Positions 1-8,294 are shown, counted from the stretch's first letter. The stretch is DNA of 36,868 nt from Verrucomicrobia subdivision 3 bacterium UBA693 (GCA_002298785.1 DBMR01000089.1:756-37623), one strand, 5' to 3'. Numbers and translations are program-made. The notes: generated by a model from the sequence alone, not told the origin.

Positions 1-2
1 GT

Positions 3-713
3 AACCTGACGATCAGTCGCGCTGCGCTCAGCGTTACTGCCGATGCGAAGACCAAGACCTACGGAGCGGCGGACCCGACGTTCACGGTCACATATGCCGG
101 ATTTGTAAACAGCGAGACGTCCTCGGTGTTGGGTGGCACCCTGGGTTTCACCCGTGCACCGGGCGAGAACGTGGGGACCTACCCGGTCACGCCGAATGGC
201 CTGACTAGTGGCAACTACACGATCACGTTCAATCCCGGTAACCTGACGATCAGTCGCGCCGCGCTGAGCATCACCGCTGATCCCAAGACCAAGACCTATG
301 GTGCGGCTGATCCGACTTTTACGGTGACCTATGCCGGGTTCGTGAACAGCGAGACCGCAGCGGTCTTGGGTGGCAGCCTGGGTTTCACCCGTGCACCGGG
401 CGAGAACGTGGGTACGTATGCTGTTACTCCGAACGGTCTGACCAGTGGGAATTACACTATTACGTTTAGTCCCGGAAACCTGACCATCACCCGAGCAGCC
501 TTGAGCGTAACAGCAGATAACAAGACCAAGACCTATGGCGCTGCGGACCCGGCATTCACCGTCGCATATGTCGGGTTTGTGAACAGTGAAACGGCAGCGG
601 TCTTGGGCGGCACGCTGGGCTTCAACCGTGCACCGGGCGAGAACGTGGGGACATATGCCGTCACCCCCAACGGACTAACCAGCGGGAATTACACTATTAC
701 GTTCATTCCAGGG
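3..713 (+). repeat. Three tandem 237-bp coding repeats (MBG units)
   Basis: Units lie at 3-239, 240-476 and 477-713, each exactly 237 bp (79 codons), starting at an AACCTGACNATCA motif. They are highly similar at nucleotide level, including long identical stretches around GTGCACCGGGCGAGAACGTG. The array probably continues left of the window. Such near-identical in-frame units can expand or contract by recombination and are prone to assembly collapse. Confidence 0.9.
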
Positions 714-962
714 ACACTGACCATTACTCCGCCCGCGGTGGGACCGACCCTATTGTCGCTTAAAGGTGCGGGGACCTCGAATGTCGTCATCACTTGGACT
801 GCGGTCAGCAACGTTACTTATCGAGTAGAGTATAAGACGGATCTAAATGCCGGCACTTGGAGTGCCCTTCCGGGAGATGTCCTCGCTAGCGGCAATTTGG
901 CGTCGAAGGTTGATGGGGATGCCGTGTCGATCCGGTTCTACCGCATCCTGGTAGTGCATTGA
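3..962 (+). CDS. MBG-repeat surface protein, 3' part only (5' end outside window)
   Basis: The frame is open from the left edge of the window, so this is the C-terminal 319 residues of a larger protein. It has three consecutive 79-residue units, each with the motifs KTYGAADP, FVNSET, LGF.RAPGENVGTY and GNYTITF. These are typical of the MBG (bacterial Ig-like, YGX-type) domains that form stalks in large secreted adhesin-like proteins. After the third unit comes a C-terminal region of about 80 residues with a W-x-x-V..VTYRVEYKTDLNAGTW pattern, ending in FYRILVVH. That region resembles the ends of five other secreted proteins in this window. An internal GTG at 126 is not a credible start because the repeat structure continues upstream. 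Family assignment is firm. The ligand and cellular role are unknown; surface location is inferred from domain type. Confidence 0.85.
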   Translation, partial: NLTISRAALSVTADAKTKTYGAADPTFTVTYAGFVNSETSSVLGGTLGFTRAPGENVGTYPVTPNGLTSGNYTITFNPGNLTISRAALSITADPKTKTYGAADPTFTVTYAGFVNSETAAVLGGSLGFTRAPGENVGTYAVTPNGLTSGNYTITFSPGNLTITRAALSVTADNKTKTYGAADPAFTVAYVGFVNSETAAVLGGTLGFNRAPGENVGTYAVTPNGLTSGNYTITFIPGTLTITPPAVGPTLLSLKGAGTSNVVITWTAVSNVTYRVEYKTDLNAGTWSALPGDVLASGNLASKVDGDAVSIRFYRILVVH

Positions 963-971
963 AAGATCCGC

Positions 972-987
972 GCCGGGCTCTCCCGGC
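972..987 (+). terminator. Short GC hairpin after the MBG gene
   Basis: A perfect 6-bp stem GCCGGG/CCCGGC with a CTCT loop lies 10 bases after the MBG stop codon. It is followed by TGCAGATTTA, which is only weakly T-rich. A terminator role is plausible but not certain. Confidence 0.4.
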
Positions 988-1015
988 TGCAGATTTAGTG
1001 ATGAAAAGTCAGGAG

Positions 1016-1051
1016 CTTGCAGTCGCCGTGCTGGATGCGCGGCGACTCAAG
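1016..1051 (-). terminator. Hairpin between convergent genes
   Basis: CTTG-c-AGTCGCCG pairs with CGGCGACT-CAAG: a 12-bp stem with one bulged C and an 11-base loop, located between the convergent MBG and C45 genes. On the minus strand the hairpin is followed by CTCCTGACTTTTC. It is most likely a terminator for the C45 gene and may also block read-through from the other side. Confidence 0.5.
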
Positions 1052-1069
1052 TTGCAGTGGCACTGGTAA

Positions 1070-2977
1070 CTATTGGGGTTTGGCCTCCGACTTCAGCAAT
1101 TCGGCCAAATTGTAGTGTGTAAACCGGGCGTGCGCCGCTGGATTCTGAGAGTCCGCGTTGGCCACCCAGAAGTCGAGTGAGTCTGGTTCGAATAGCGCCG
1201 AATGGATATTGGAGGTCATGCAGACCGGGCGTTTCATGAGGTCGCGCGCCTTCGCGGAGTCAAATTTGCCGTAGCCCTCTTTGACTCGACGGGCCAGTTC
1301 TTCGTATCGATCTCCGGCAGACATCAAAACCGTGTCGTCCATGCCGTGCGGGAGCAGTGGGTGGCTTTTTCCGGGCCAAATGGTTTCGAATTTTTCCGGG
1401 GTCGCCGCGATGCCGACCGCACGTTGGGTCTTGGCGTCGGAGATGACATAGTAGTATTCGCAAGTGCGGGGACCTTTGCGCATGATTTCGACCGCCTGCT
1501 CGAGAGTGTCCGCCTTTTCCATGACTTCACGGACAAGCAGGGACATGGGTTTGCCGTCCCAGTGGCCTTCGCCACGCCCGCCCATTTCCCCGATCGCCAC
1601 GTGTTTGGCGTTCATGGCGGTCACTGACCCGACAAAGCCCGCGTACCCGACGTTAACCCACGCATTGCCTTGCTCCGGTTGCATGACGATCACCACGGCG
1701 TTTTGCTCCAGCCCCATGCCGCGCAGGTAATCGAGGATGCGTCCATGATACATCTTCCCGCCTTCGGTGGCTTTGCCAAACAAGGCGAAGCCGCTGCAAT
1801 GGAATAATTCGGGGAAAAAGTTCGCGAGGCGCATCTCCGCCTTTTCGATGCCGGAGGCCGAGGCGAGGGCATCCATTTCCCGCAGGTAACGGCCATCCAC
1901 ATAAGGGCCATTGCGCCGTTGAGCTTCAGCAATTTCCTCGAAGAACCACCGTCCCTTCTCAAACGAGCTGCCAACTCCCACTCCGTAAACGATGCGATCC
2001 ACCAGGTCGCGGATTTCCTTCTTGAGGAGCAGTCCGTGTTGGCGGCCCATTTCCTCTGGGGTGCCTTTGAGCACGAGCACCCGGGTATCATCCACTTTTT
2101 CCAGGCGTCCTTCGCCTTCGCGGGCCAGCACTTCGCGCGCCCCCGTTGCCGGTCCCAGCGGAGCCAGTTTCCGATCTGTAAGCTGCTTGATCATCACGTC
2201 CACAAATCGCGTCAGGTGTGAGCGCGCCACGGTCTCGATCTTTTCCCCGGGGTTGGAATCCATTATCCAATTCTTGTCCGGCCAATCATGGTGAAAGGTG
2301 GGATTTTTGAGTTCAACAACCAGCCTTTTGCCGCCGGGTTGTTGGTAATCCACCTTGAGAGGAAAGAAGTCGCCTTCCCGGAGCCATACCTGCACCGTGA
2401 GTTTGACCAGATGGAATAGCGCGACGGCGTCCGGTTTGGGGGTAGCCTTGAGCACCCGACAAGGGGTGCCGTCGATCTTCTCGTTGGGCAGTGATTCGAT
2501 ATCCGAGAGGATGGGCAGGACCATAATCTGTTCCACCGGGAAAGGCCAGGCGAGCGGGCCGAGCGGGCGTTTGTCCGCGGTGGCGGCATCTGTGCCAAAG
2601 CGCGGTACTCCGGGTTTGCCAACCACTCCGAATTTCTTTCCGGGTACATCGACCCAGAGTTCCTCGCCGTTGCGGCCCACGGCCAGGCGTTGGCCATCCC
2701 ATTCGGTGGAAAGCTTGAGGTGATCCGGGGCGCGCACCGCGAGAGTTAACTCCTTGCCGACCAACTCATTGGCCAATTCATCCGCGTTCACGACTTTGAT
2801 CGTGGTGGTGAAGGTGTCGGTCGCGGAATTGGTGCCGGGATCCAGGATGCCGGCCAGGCGGGCGAGGCCCTGGCTGAACACCTGGACTGGCGAGTTGGTG
2901 TCCGGCGTCTGAGCCAGGCCGATCAGGGGCAGAAGCAAAGTCAGCAGCAGGCCGCGGCAGGTATTTCGGATGATCAT
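1070..2977 (-). CDS. Secreted C45-family autoproteolytic acyltransferase/hydrolase with N-terminal LolA/DUF2092-like domain
   Basis: The start chosen is the ATG at 2977, because it begins a clear signal peptide (MIIRNTCRGLLLTLLLPLIG, cleavage near GLA-QT). An in-frame ATG at 3088 would add 37 unlikely residues. The product is 635 aa. Residues about 30-270 resemble periplasmic DUF2092/LolA-like beta-sheet proteins. Residues about 300-620 match the C45 (isopenicillin N acyltransferase-like) N-terminal nucleophile hydrolases: GTPEEMGRQHG near the start of the domain, then FHCSGFALFG with the expected nucleophile Cys394 (Cys431 from the longer start), and a downstream YYYVISD block. C45 enzymes cleave themselves before the Cys and hydrolyse or transfer acyl groups on amides. 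The substrate here is unknown. The fusion to a LolA/DUF2092-like domain is unusual and suggests a lipidated or hydrophobic periplasmic substrate, which is inference. Confidence 0.8.
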   Translation of the reverse strand: MIIRNTCRGLLLTLLLPLIGLAQTPDTNSPVQVFSQGLARLAGILDPGTNSATDTFTTTIKVVNADELANELVGKELTLAVRAPDHLKLSTEWDGQRLAVGRNGEELWVDVPGKKFGVVGKPGVPRFGTDAATADKRPLGPLAWPFPVEQIMVLPILSDIESLPNEKIDGTPCRVLKATPKPDAVALFHLVKLTVQVWLREGDFFPLKVDYQQPGGKRLVVELKNPTFHHDWPDKNWIMDSNPGEKIETVARSHLTRFVDVMIKQLTDRKLAPLGPATGAREVLAREGEGRLEKVDDTRVLVLKGTPEEMGRQHGLLLKKEIRDLVDRIVYGVGVGSSFEKGRWFFEEIAEAQRRNGPYVDGRYLREMDALASASGIEKAEMRLANFFPELFHCSGFALFGKATEGGKMYHGRILDYLRGMGLEQNAVVIVMQPEQGNAWVNVGYAGFVGSVTAMNAKHVAIGEMGGRGEGHWDGKPMSLLVREVMEKADTLEQAVEIMRKGPRTCEYYYVISDAKTQRAVGIAATPEKFETIWPGKSHPLLPHGMDDTVLMSAGDRYEELARRVKEGYGKFDSAKARDLMKRPVCMTSNIHSALFEPDSLDFWVANADSQNPAAHARFTHYNLAELLKSEAKPQ

Positions 2978-3208
2978 GGGCTTACCATACGCAAGGCCTG
3001 CGGTTCTGTCACGCGCGCGGTTGATTTTCGGGTCAGGGCGTTGGCTCGGATAATATCGTCGAGAAGCGTTTGCGATAGTTTTGGCCACTACCGCTTTGAA
3101 GTGGCGCCAAGGTCGAAATCCAGTATGCTTACAGCGCCGTATTGGCGCCGCGGAATGTGGCGCTGATGTGCGGCGTTGACTGGTTTAAACTTGAATCGAA
3201 ATTGAAAT

Positions 3209-4273
3209 ATGACATCCATCGCACAACTCCTCGGCGATAAGGCCGAGTTCCTGCTAAACTTCCAGAATCCCAAGATCGCCAAAGAACGGCTGCATCTGCC
3301 TGGCCCGGACGTCGTGGACCGGTTGTTCTCGGTGTCTGATCGCAACAATCGCGTGCTGGGAAACCTGCAGCGCATTTTCAATGGCGGACGCCTGGCGGGC
3401 ACGGGTTACGTCTCGATTTTGCCGGTGGACCAGGGCATTGAGCATTCCGGCGGCGCCAGCTTTGCCAAGAATCCGGATTATTTCGATTCCGAGAACATTG
3501 TGAAGCTCGCGATCGAAGGCGGTTGCAATGCCGTGGCCTCGACTTATGGCGTACTGGGCTCGGTCGCTCGTAAATATGCCCACAAGATTCCGTTTCTGGT
3601 GAAGATCAACCACAACGAACTGCTCACCTATCCGAACAAATTCGACCAAATCATGTTCGGCACCGTGAAGCAAGCGGCGGACATGGGCGCGGCGGCAGTG
3701 GGAGCCACGATCTATTTCGGTTCGGATGCGAGCGCGCGCCAGATTGTTGAGGTTGCCCAGGCGTTCGCCCTGGCTCATGAAATGGGCCTGGCGACGGTCC
3801 TGTGGTGCTATCTGCGCAACAACGCCTTCAAGAAGGATAAAGACTACCATGTGTCTGCAGACCTCACCGGCCAGGCCAACCACCTCGGCGTCACCATCCA
3901 GGCCGACATCATCAAGCAGAAGCTTCCCGAAAACAACGGTGGCTTCAAGGCCTTGAACACCGGCGGTTCCAGCTACGGCAAGCTCGATGAACGCATTTAT
4001 GCCGAGCTGACCAGCGATCATCCGATCGACCTGTGCCGCTACCAGGTGGCCAATTGTTATATGGGCCGCGCGGGCCTGATCAACAGCGGTGGCGAAAGCA
4101 AAGGCGCCGGCGACCTTGCCAACGCCGTCATGACCGCCGTGGTGAACAAACGTGCCGGTGGAATGGGCTTGATTTCCGGCCGCAAAGCCTTCCAACGCCC
4201 GCTCAAAGAAGGCGCGCAGTTGCTCCAGGCGATCCAGGACGTTTACCTGAGCAAAGAAGTGACCGTGGCCTGA
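3209..4273 (+). CDS. fbaB: Class I fructose-bisphosphate aldolase (DhnA/FbaB type)
   Basis: Cleaves fructose 1,6-bisphosphate to dihydroxyacetone phosphate and glyceraldehyde 3-phosphate in glycolysis and gluconeogenesis; cytoplasmic. The 354-aa length fits E. coli FbaB (350 aa). Motifs include VSILPVDQGIEHS near residue 75, FLVKINHNE, and QADIIKQKLPEN with Lys236 the expected Schiff-base lysine. GGxS and SGRKAFQRP phosphate-binding segments lie towards the C-terminus. The ATG has no visible Shine-Dalgarno sequence. The gene stands alone, divergent from the C45 gene and convergent with ahr, and is followed by two hairpins. Function is assigned with high confidence from the full-length family match. 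Confidence 0.95.
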   Translation: MTSIAQLLGDKAEFLLNFQNPKIAKERLHLPGPDVVDRLFSVSDRNNRVLGNLQRIFNGGRLAGTGYVSILPVDQGIEHSGGASFAKNPDYFDSENIVKLAIEGGCNAVASTYGVLGSVARKYAHKIPFLVKINHNELLTYPNKFDQIMFGTVKQAADMGAAAVGATIYFGSDASARQIVEVAQAFALAHEMGLATVLWCYLRNNAFKKDKDYHVSADLTGQANHLGVTIQADIIKQKLPENNGGFKALNTGGSSYGKLDERIYAELTSDHPIDLCRYQVANCYMGRAGLINSGGESKGAGDLANAVMTAVVNKRAGGMGLISGRKAFQRPLKEGAQLLQAIQDVYLSKEVTVA

Positions 4274-4293
4274 GTAAGCCTCGCAGCTTTCGG

Positions 4294-4323
4294 GGTGCGA
4301 TCCAGGTCGCACCTTGGTTTCTT
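4294..4323 (+). terminator. First hairpin after fbaB
   Basis: The stem GGTGCGA/TCGCACC (7 bp, TCCAGG loop) is followed directly by TTGGTTTCTTTGCTTT, a T-rich tail. This is a good Rho-independent terminator for fbaB, starting 20 bases after its stop. Confidence 0.65.
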
Positions 4324-4329
4324 TGCTTT

Positions 4330-4367
4330 GAGTCCGAACCACCTCCGTGGCGGTTCGGACTCTTTGT
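4330..4367 (+). terminator. Second hairpin after fbaB
   Basis: A perfect 11-bp stem GAGTCCGAACC/GGTTCGGACTC with an 11-base loop is followed by TTTGTG. It lies only 7 bases after the first hairpin's T-rich tail and before the convergent ahr gene ends. It probably acts as a back-up terminator. The minus-strand side has no T tract. Confidence 0.6.
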
Positions 4368-4413
4368 GTACCCGGTTATCCAGCGACTTCGCCGCCGGAT
4401 CGGTGCGCGGCGG

Positions 4414-5433
4414 TCAGCCCAGATCGTTTTCCAGGACGATGCGATACCGGGCTTTGCCGGCGCGCAGATGGTCCAGCGCTTCGTTGGCCCGGCTCATCGG
4501 GAAAAATTCGGTCCGGGGCAAAACCTCGTGGCGCGCGCAAAAATCGAGCATGAGTTCCAGGTTGCGTGGGTTGCCGACGGGCGAGCCGCTGACTGAGCGC
4601 TGGCCGGTGAGCAACGAGAACACCGGAATTTGCGGCGGTTGCAGCACCGCACCGACAAAATGCAGCCGGCCTTTCGGTGCCACGGTTTCGAGCCAGGCCG
4701 CCCAATCCATCGGCACGTTGACCGTCACCAAAAGGTAATTGAGGGTGCGCCCGAGCTTGGCCAGTTGACTCGGATCGGTCGAGTTCACGACGTGATGCGC
4801 CCCCATGGCCATGGCCTCGGCCCGTTTTGAATCGCTGGACGTGAAAGCCCAGACCTCGCAGCCCCATTTATTGAGGAACTGCAGCGCCAAGTGGCCCAGG
4901 CCGCCGATCCCGATCACGCCCACGCGGTCGGTGGGTTTGACTCCGAATTCAACCATGGGAGTGAACACCGTGATTCCGCCGCAAAACAACGGCCCGACGC
5001 GATCCAAGCTCAATTTCCCGGGGATAGGCACCGCCCACGACCAGTGGCAACGCACCCGGTCGGCGAACCCTCCATGACGACCCACAATAGTCTGCTCGCC
5101 GGTGGCACAGAGGTTGTGGTTGCCGGAAAGGCACTCGGAACAAGCCATGCAGCTCCCCGACATCCAGCCCAGCCCCACCCGATCGCCAATTTTGACTTTC
5201 TTCACCTGGTTGCCAATGGCCACCACTGTGCCCGCCGCTTCATGTCCCGGCACAAACGGATACGCAGTCTGCCCCCACTCGTTTTCGAGCATCGATAAGT
5301 CCGAGTGGCACACGCCGCAATGGCTCACTTTGATTTCGACCTGCTCCGGGCCCAGGTCGCCGGGATCGTATTCGAATGGTTTGAGTTGTGCGGACATCGA
5401 ATCCGCCGCCAGCGCTTTGATCTTGTGGCTCAT
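4414..5433 (-). CDS. ahr: Zinc-dependent NADPH aldehyde reductase / alcohol dehydrogenase (Ahr/CAD type)
   Basis: Medium-chain zinc alcohol dehydrogenase of 339 aa, the same length as E. coli Ahr (YjgB) and recalling it closely along its length. It reduces aldehydes to alcohols, probably with NADPH. Catalytic zinc ligands are Cys39 (HCGVCHSD), His64 (PGHEAAG) and Cys151 (LFCGGIT). The structural zinc site is Cys95, Cys98, Cys101 and Cys109. The Rossmann loop GIGGLGH lies at residues 175-181. The C-terminus GKARYRIVLEND matches the Ahr/YahK subgroup. Likely role is detoxifying aldehydes or redox balancing. It is cytoplasmic, monocistronic and convergent with fbaB. Confidence 0.9.
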   Translation of the reverse strand: MSHKIKALAADSMSAQLKPFEYDPGDLGPEQVEIKVSHCGVCHSDLSMLENEWGQTAYPFVPGHEAAGTVVAIGNQVKKVKIGDRVGLGWMSGSCMACSECLSGNHNLCATGEQTIVGRHGGFADRVRCHWSWAVPIPGKLSLDRVGPLFCGGITVFTPMVEFGVKPTDRVGVIGIGGLGHLALQFLNKWGCEVWAFTSSDSKRAEAMAMGAHHVVNSTDPSQLAKLGRTLNYLLVTVNVPMDWAAWLETVAPKGRLHFVGAVLQPPQIPVFSLLTGQRSVSGSPVGNPRNLELMLDFCARHEVLPRTEFFPMSRANEALDHLRAGKARYRIVLENDLG

Positions 5434-5599
5434 GGTTATTGAATTGTCTATTTCCGATCAGTTTATGCCGCGACTTACAATGCTGTACCACTCGATAAAT
5501 GCAAGCCGTCCCGCGGGAGGCCCGCCACCTCTCTGATTGCCGCGCGAGCAGGAGGACCCGGTCTTCAAACATTCCGGGGTCTGGGGTGTCTAACCCATT

Positions 5600-5944
5600 G
5601 TGAACAGTACCGCCACGCGCCTTTTGGCACTGCTGGCCACAGTTGCTCAGCCAATTGTCGCCGCAGACGCTCCGTCGGAAATGGTCGTTCCCGGGGCGAA
5701 GAGCGCTCCCCGTCTTTCCCCACCGCGGCTGTTCAACCTTCCCCCGGGTGGAGCGCGGTTGCCTGCCCCGGGACTGTACAAATCCGAACCTTACACCTGC
5801 CTGATACTTGTGCCGGGGAAGCATCCGGATGACAAAGCGCTCAAAGGCGGACTCCAGTCGACCAATCTTGTGCCTGCGCCAGCGCCCATGCCCGGGAAAG
5901 TGCCCGAGCTACGGTTCATTCCCCGCAACCCGGCGAGGCGTTAG
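5600..5944 (+). CDS. Small secreted protein of unknown function
   Basis: 114 aa from a GTG start. The N-terminus (NSTATRLLALLATVAQPIVA-AD) is a plausible signal peptide. The mature part is rich in Pro and Gly and contains APGLYKSEPYTCLILVPG followed by HPDD, with a single Cys, and ends in PELRFIPRNPARR. No catalytic motif is seen. It is divergent from ahr and convergent with the gloVer gene. I do not recognise a named family. The pattern of signal peptide plus G-x-Y-x-S/P-x-P-Y-T-C-hydrophobic looks like a conserved small exported protein rather than chance coding, but the call could be wrong. Confidence 0.5.
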   Translation: MNSTATRLLALLATVAQPIVAADAPSEMVVPGAKSAPRLSPPRLFNLPPGGARLPAPGLYKSEPYTCLILVPGKHPDDKALKGGLQSTNLVPAPAPMPGKVPELRFIPRNPARR

Positions 5945-6085
5945 CTTAATTTCCCAGCAGCAAGAAGATTCGGAGCAGAGTTAGACTTACTCTTTTGCCA
6001 CGAACTGTCCGATTTCGCTCGAATTCCGGCGTTGCTGGTTAAGGACTGGAACACCCAATGGTCTGGGGCCAAGGTTTGAGGCCCT

Positions 6086-6345
6086 TTATGGCACCGGCAC
6101 AAGGCGGTAGAGCCTGAGCGGATGGCCGATGGTCGTTGTGTCGAAATACAATTGCGTGGTGTTGGTCAGGGTCACTGTGTCCAGCGTGAACCAGGCATCG
6201 GTGGGGCCAATCTGGTTGATGGCATCGACACCCACCTTGGTTCCGACTGCACCCGTCAGTGTGATGGCAGGGATCATGCCTGGAAGTGTTAAGACGGGCA
6301 TCACACCAGGTGTTTCAATTTGCCAGGCGCGATAAAAGCGTTGGG
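6086..6345 (-). repeat. Paralogous 3'-end copy A (about 250 bp)
   Basis: The last 250 bp of this gene match 8295-8550 base by base at an offset of 2209, with roughly nine in ten positions identical by eye and no gap. It encodes the final C-terminal module. The upstream Ig-encoding parts are much less alike. Confidence 0.8.
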
Positions 6346-8233
6346 GCGGCAATTGAGTGGACAGATCGAAGCACCATTGCGATCGGTTATTGAGCCAGAT
6401 GGTCTCGAGTGTTAGCCAACTCGGGTGGTTTAAGTCTTCCGTGTATTCGACATGCAATGCATTTCCGACCTCCCCCGTCAGGTTCAGGGCCAGCACTGGA
6501 CGACGCGGGACTGGAGCAATGACGTTTAGCATTGCTGGCGCGCTGGTTGCAGCGCCAACCGAGTTAGTGACAATTACGCTGTAAGCGCCACTTTGGGCGG
6601 GTTGGACGTTAGTCAAATTGAGCTCCTGGTCCGTTGCCCACGCGTCTGTAATATTGTCGCCGTTGAAAAACCACCGATACCCCAGTGGCGGCGCACCGGT
6701 GGCAGACACAACAAACCTCAGCGTAGAGCCTGCTTCTCGCGTTTGACTTGCGGGTGAGTCGAAAATGTTGGGCTCTGCCTTGAGAACGTGGAGCTGTGCC
6801 GGTGCGCTCGTCACAGCCCCAAAGATATTGGTAACGATTACGGAGTAGAGACCCGTGTCAGCGAAATGGGCTTCCCCCAGATGCAATACGGAGTTTGTCG
6901 CCCACATAACTGCATTCGTGAGGTTGAAAAGCCACTGGTAGCTGAGCGCTCCCAAGCCTGATGCTCGCACCGCCAAATCAACCATGGAATTCACGATCAC
7001 ATCTTGGTTCACCGGGGATTCCAGTACGGTGGGGGGGCAAAGCGACATGCTGAACACAACTCCACCGCCATCATAAACTGGACCAGTAGGGTTACCTCCC
7101 TGATGAGTGGTTCCATAAAGCGTGCTTCCTGATACCAGTAACGCTGACATTGGATTCGCACCGTCGATGCCGTCGAAGCTCTTGAGCACTGTAAACCCGG
7201 TTCCATCCATATTAAGTGTGAAGGCAGTTCCATGCAGCGAAGCTCCACCATCACTGGCTGTGCCGAACAACCTCGTGCCAGAATGAGTGATCCCCGCCCC
7301 ACCCGAAATCTCTCCGTCGGTGGAAGGGTTGAACCGCTTGAGAACCGCGAACTCGCTGCCATCGCAGTTGACCTTATACACCGTGCCTGCTCCCCACCCG
7401 GGAGACCCGCCCCATGCAGTCGTACCGTAGAGGGTCGTCCCCGCTAACACCAGATGTCCCTTCGGGTTACTCCCCTCTGTTCCTCCAACAAATTCCTTAA
7501 TCACGGCAAAACCAGTGCCATCAGTATGAATTTGGAACACCGTGCCATATCCCGCGGTTCCTCCCCAAAAAGTTGTTCCGTAGAGCGTTGCTCCGGACAA
7601 CACCAACTCAGACCTTGGTCCCTTTCCATTTACACCGTCGAAGTGCTTTAGCACTACGAAGCCAGTCCCATCCGTGTTCAGCTTGAACACCACCCCGCTA
7701 CCCGACATGCCGCCTTGCTCGGTTGTTCCATACAGGGTGTTCTCCGCAAGAAGTAAGCCCGTTTCAGGAAACCAACCGTCTTCACCTGTAAAGCTCTTTA
7801 GCACCACGAATCCGCTGCCGTCGGTATTAAGTTTGAATACCGTCCCCTTGGCGGGAGTGCCGCCCATCGAAGCCGTTCCGAAAAGTGTCGTGCCCGCCAA
7901 AACTAAACCTGCACGGGGGGACCAGCCGTCGTTGCCGCTGAACCGCCTAAGTTCCGTGAAACCAGAGCCGTCGGTGTTTATTTTGAATACCGTGCCCGAA
8001 TCAGTAGACCCGATTCGGGACGTCGTGCCGTACAATGTCGCGCCTGACAATATAAGGCTGCCGTCTGGCCACTTGGGTCCTGTCGTGGTGGAAAAGTCGT
8101 ACACAATCTGGTAGTCCTGCGCGTATCCGTTCAGCAGAACCAAGGTAGATATTATCACTGGCAGTATTAGATGCCGCTTAAGCCGATGCCAAAAGGGCTC
8201 CATGCTCAGAGCTACTGACTTCATTATCTTCAT
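6086..8233 (-). CDS. Secreted seven-bladed gloVer-repeat protein with two Ig-like domains and doubled C-terminal module
   Basis: 715 aa. The start is supported by AAGGAG six bases before the ATG. A signal-anchor or signal peptide occupies about residues 14-38. Then come seven repeats of about 50 residues, each with a TLYGTT/LFGTA strand followed by G-T-V-F-K-L-N-T-D-G-S-G-F and a V-L-K-x-F turn. This is the Gloeobacter/Verrucomicrobia 'gloVer' repeat. Seven copies fit a seven-bladed beta-propeller (inference). Two Ig-like domains follow (each ending SAPAxLxV), then two copies of a 70-residue module ending RFYRAWQ and RLYRLVPVP. No catalytic site is visible. It may bind a surface glycan or protein. 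It lies 61 bp downstream of its frameshifted paralogue. Confidence 0.85.
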   Translation of the reverse strand: MKIMKSVALSMEPFWHRLKRHLILPVIISTLVLLNGYAQDYQIVYDFSTTTGPKWPDGSLILSGATLYGTTSRIGSTDSGTVFKINTDGSGFTELRRFSGNDGWSPRAGLVLAGTTLFGTASMGGTPAKGTVFKLNTDGSGFVVLKSFTGEDGWFPETGLLLAENTLYGTTEQGGMSGSGVVFKLNTDGTGFVVLKHFDGVNGKGPRSELVLSGATLYGTTFWGGTAGYGTVFQIHTDGTGFAVIKEFVGGTEGSNPKGHLVLAGTTLYGTTAWGGSPGWGAGTVYKVNCDGSEFAVLKRFNPSTDGEISGGAGITHSGTRLFGTASDGGASLHGTAFTLNMDGTGFTVLKSFDGIDGANPMSALLVSGSTLYGTTHQGGNPTGPVYDGGGVVFSMSLCPPTVLESPVNQDVIVNSMVDLAVRASGLGALSYQWLFNLTNAVMWATNSVLHLGEAHFADTGLYSVIVTNIFGAVTSAPAQLHVLKAEPNIFDSPASQTREAGSTLRFVVSATGAPPLGYRWFFNGDNITDAWATDQELNLTNVQPAQSGAYSVIVTNSVGAATSAPAMLNVIAPVPRRPVLALNLTGEVGNALHVEYTEDLNHPSWLTLETIWLNNRSQWCFDLSTQLPPQRFYRAWQIETPGVMPVLTLPGMIPAITLTGAVGTKVGVDAINQIGPTDAWFTLDTVTLTNTTQLYFDTTTIGHPLRLYRLVPVP

Positions 8234-8249
8234 GACCGGCTCCTTTCCT
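8234..8249 (-). promoter_or_regulatory. Strong ribosome binding site of the gloVer gene
   Basis: On the minus strand AGGAAAGGAG lies six bases before the ATG at 8233. This is one of only two clear Shine-Dalgarno sequences in the window and fixes this start. Confidence 0.7.
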
Positions 8250-8294
8250 ATTCAAATGATTACTTTATGATCGCGCGGGTTTCAGTTCAGTGCT

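Noticed and set aside
3..713. CRISPR-like or noncoding tandem repeats
   Set aside because: The 237-bp units are in frame and encode MBG domains; no short repeats with unique spacers are present.
3176..3208. Promoter for fbaB (TTGACT at 3176)
   Set aside because: A -35-like hexamer exists but is too close to the start codon for a fitting -10 element.
3254..4342. Long minus-strand open frame (362 codons) opposite fbaB
   Set aside because: It lies wholly antisense to a full-length aldolase, has no domain-like motifs, and reflects the GC-rich codon use of fbaB.
6066..6087. Terminator hairpin GGGCC/GGCCC after the small secreted protein
   Set aside because: Only a 5-bp stem and TTTA tail, more than 120 bases after the stop codon and overlapping the end of the opposite gene.
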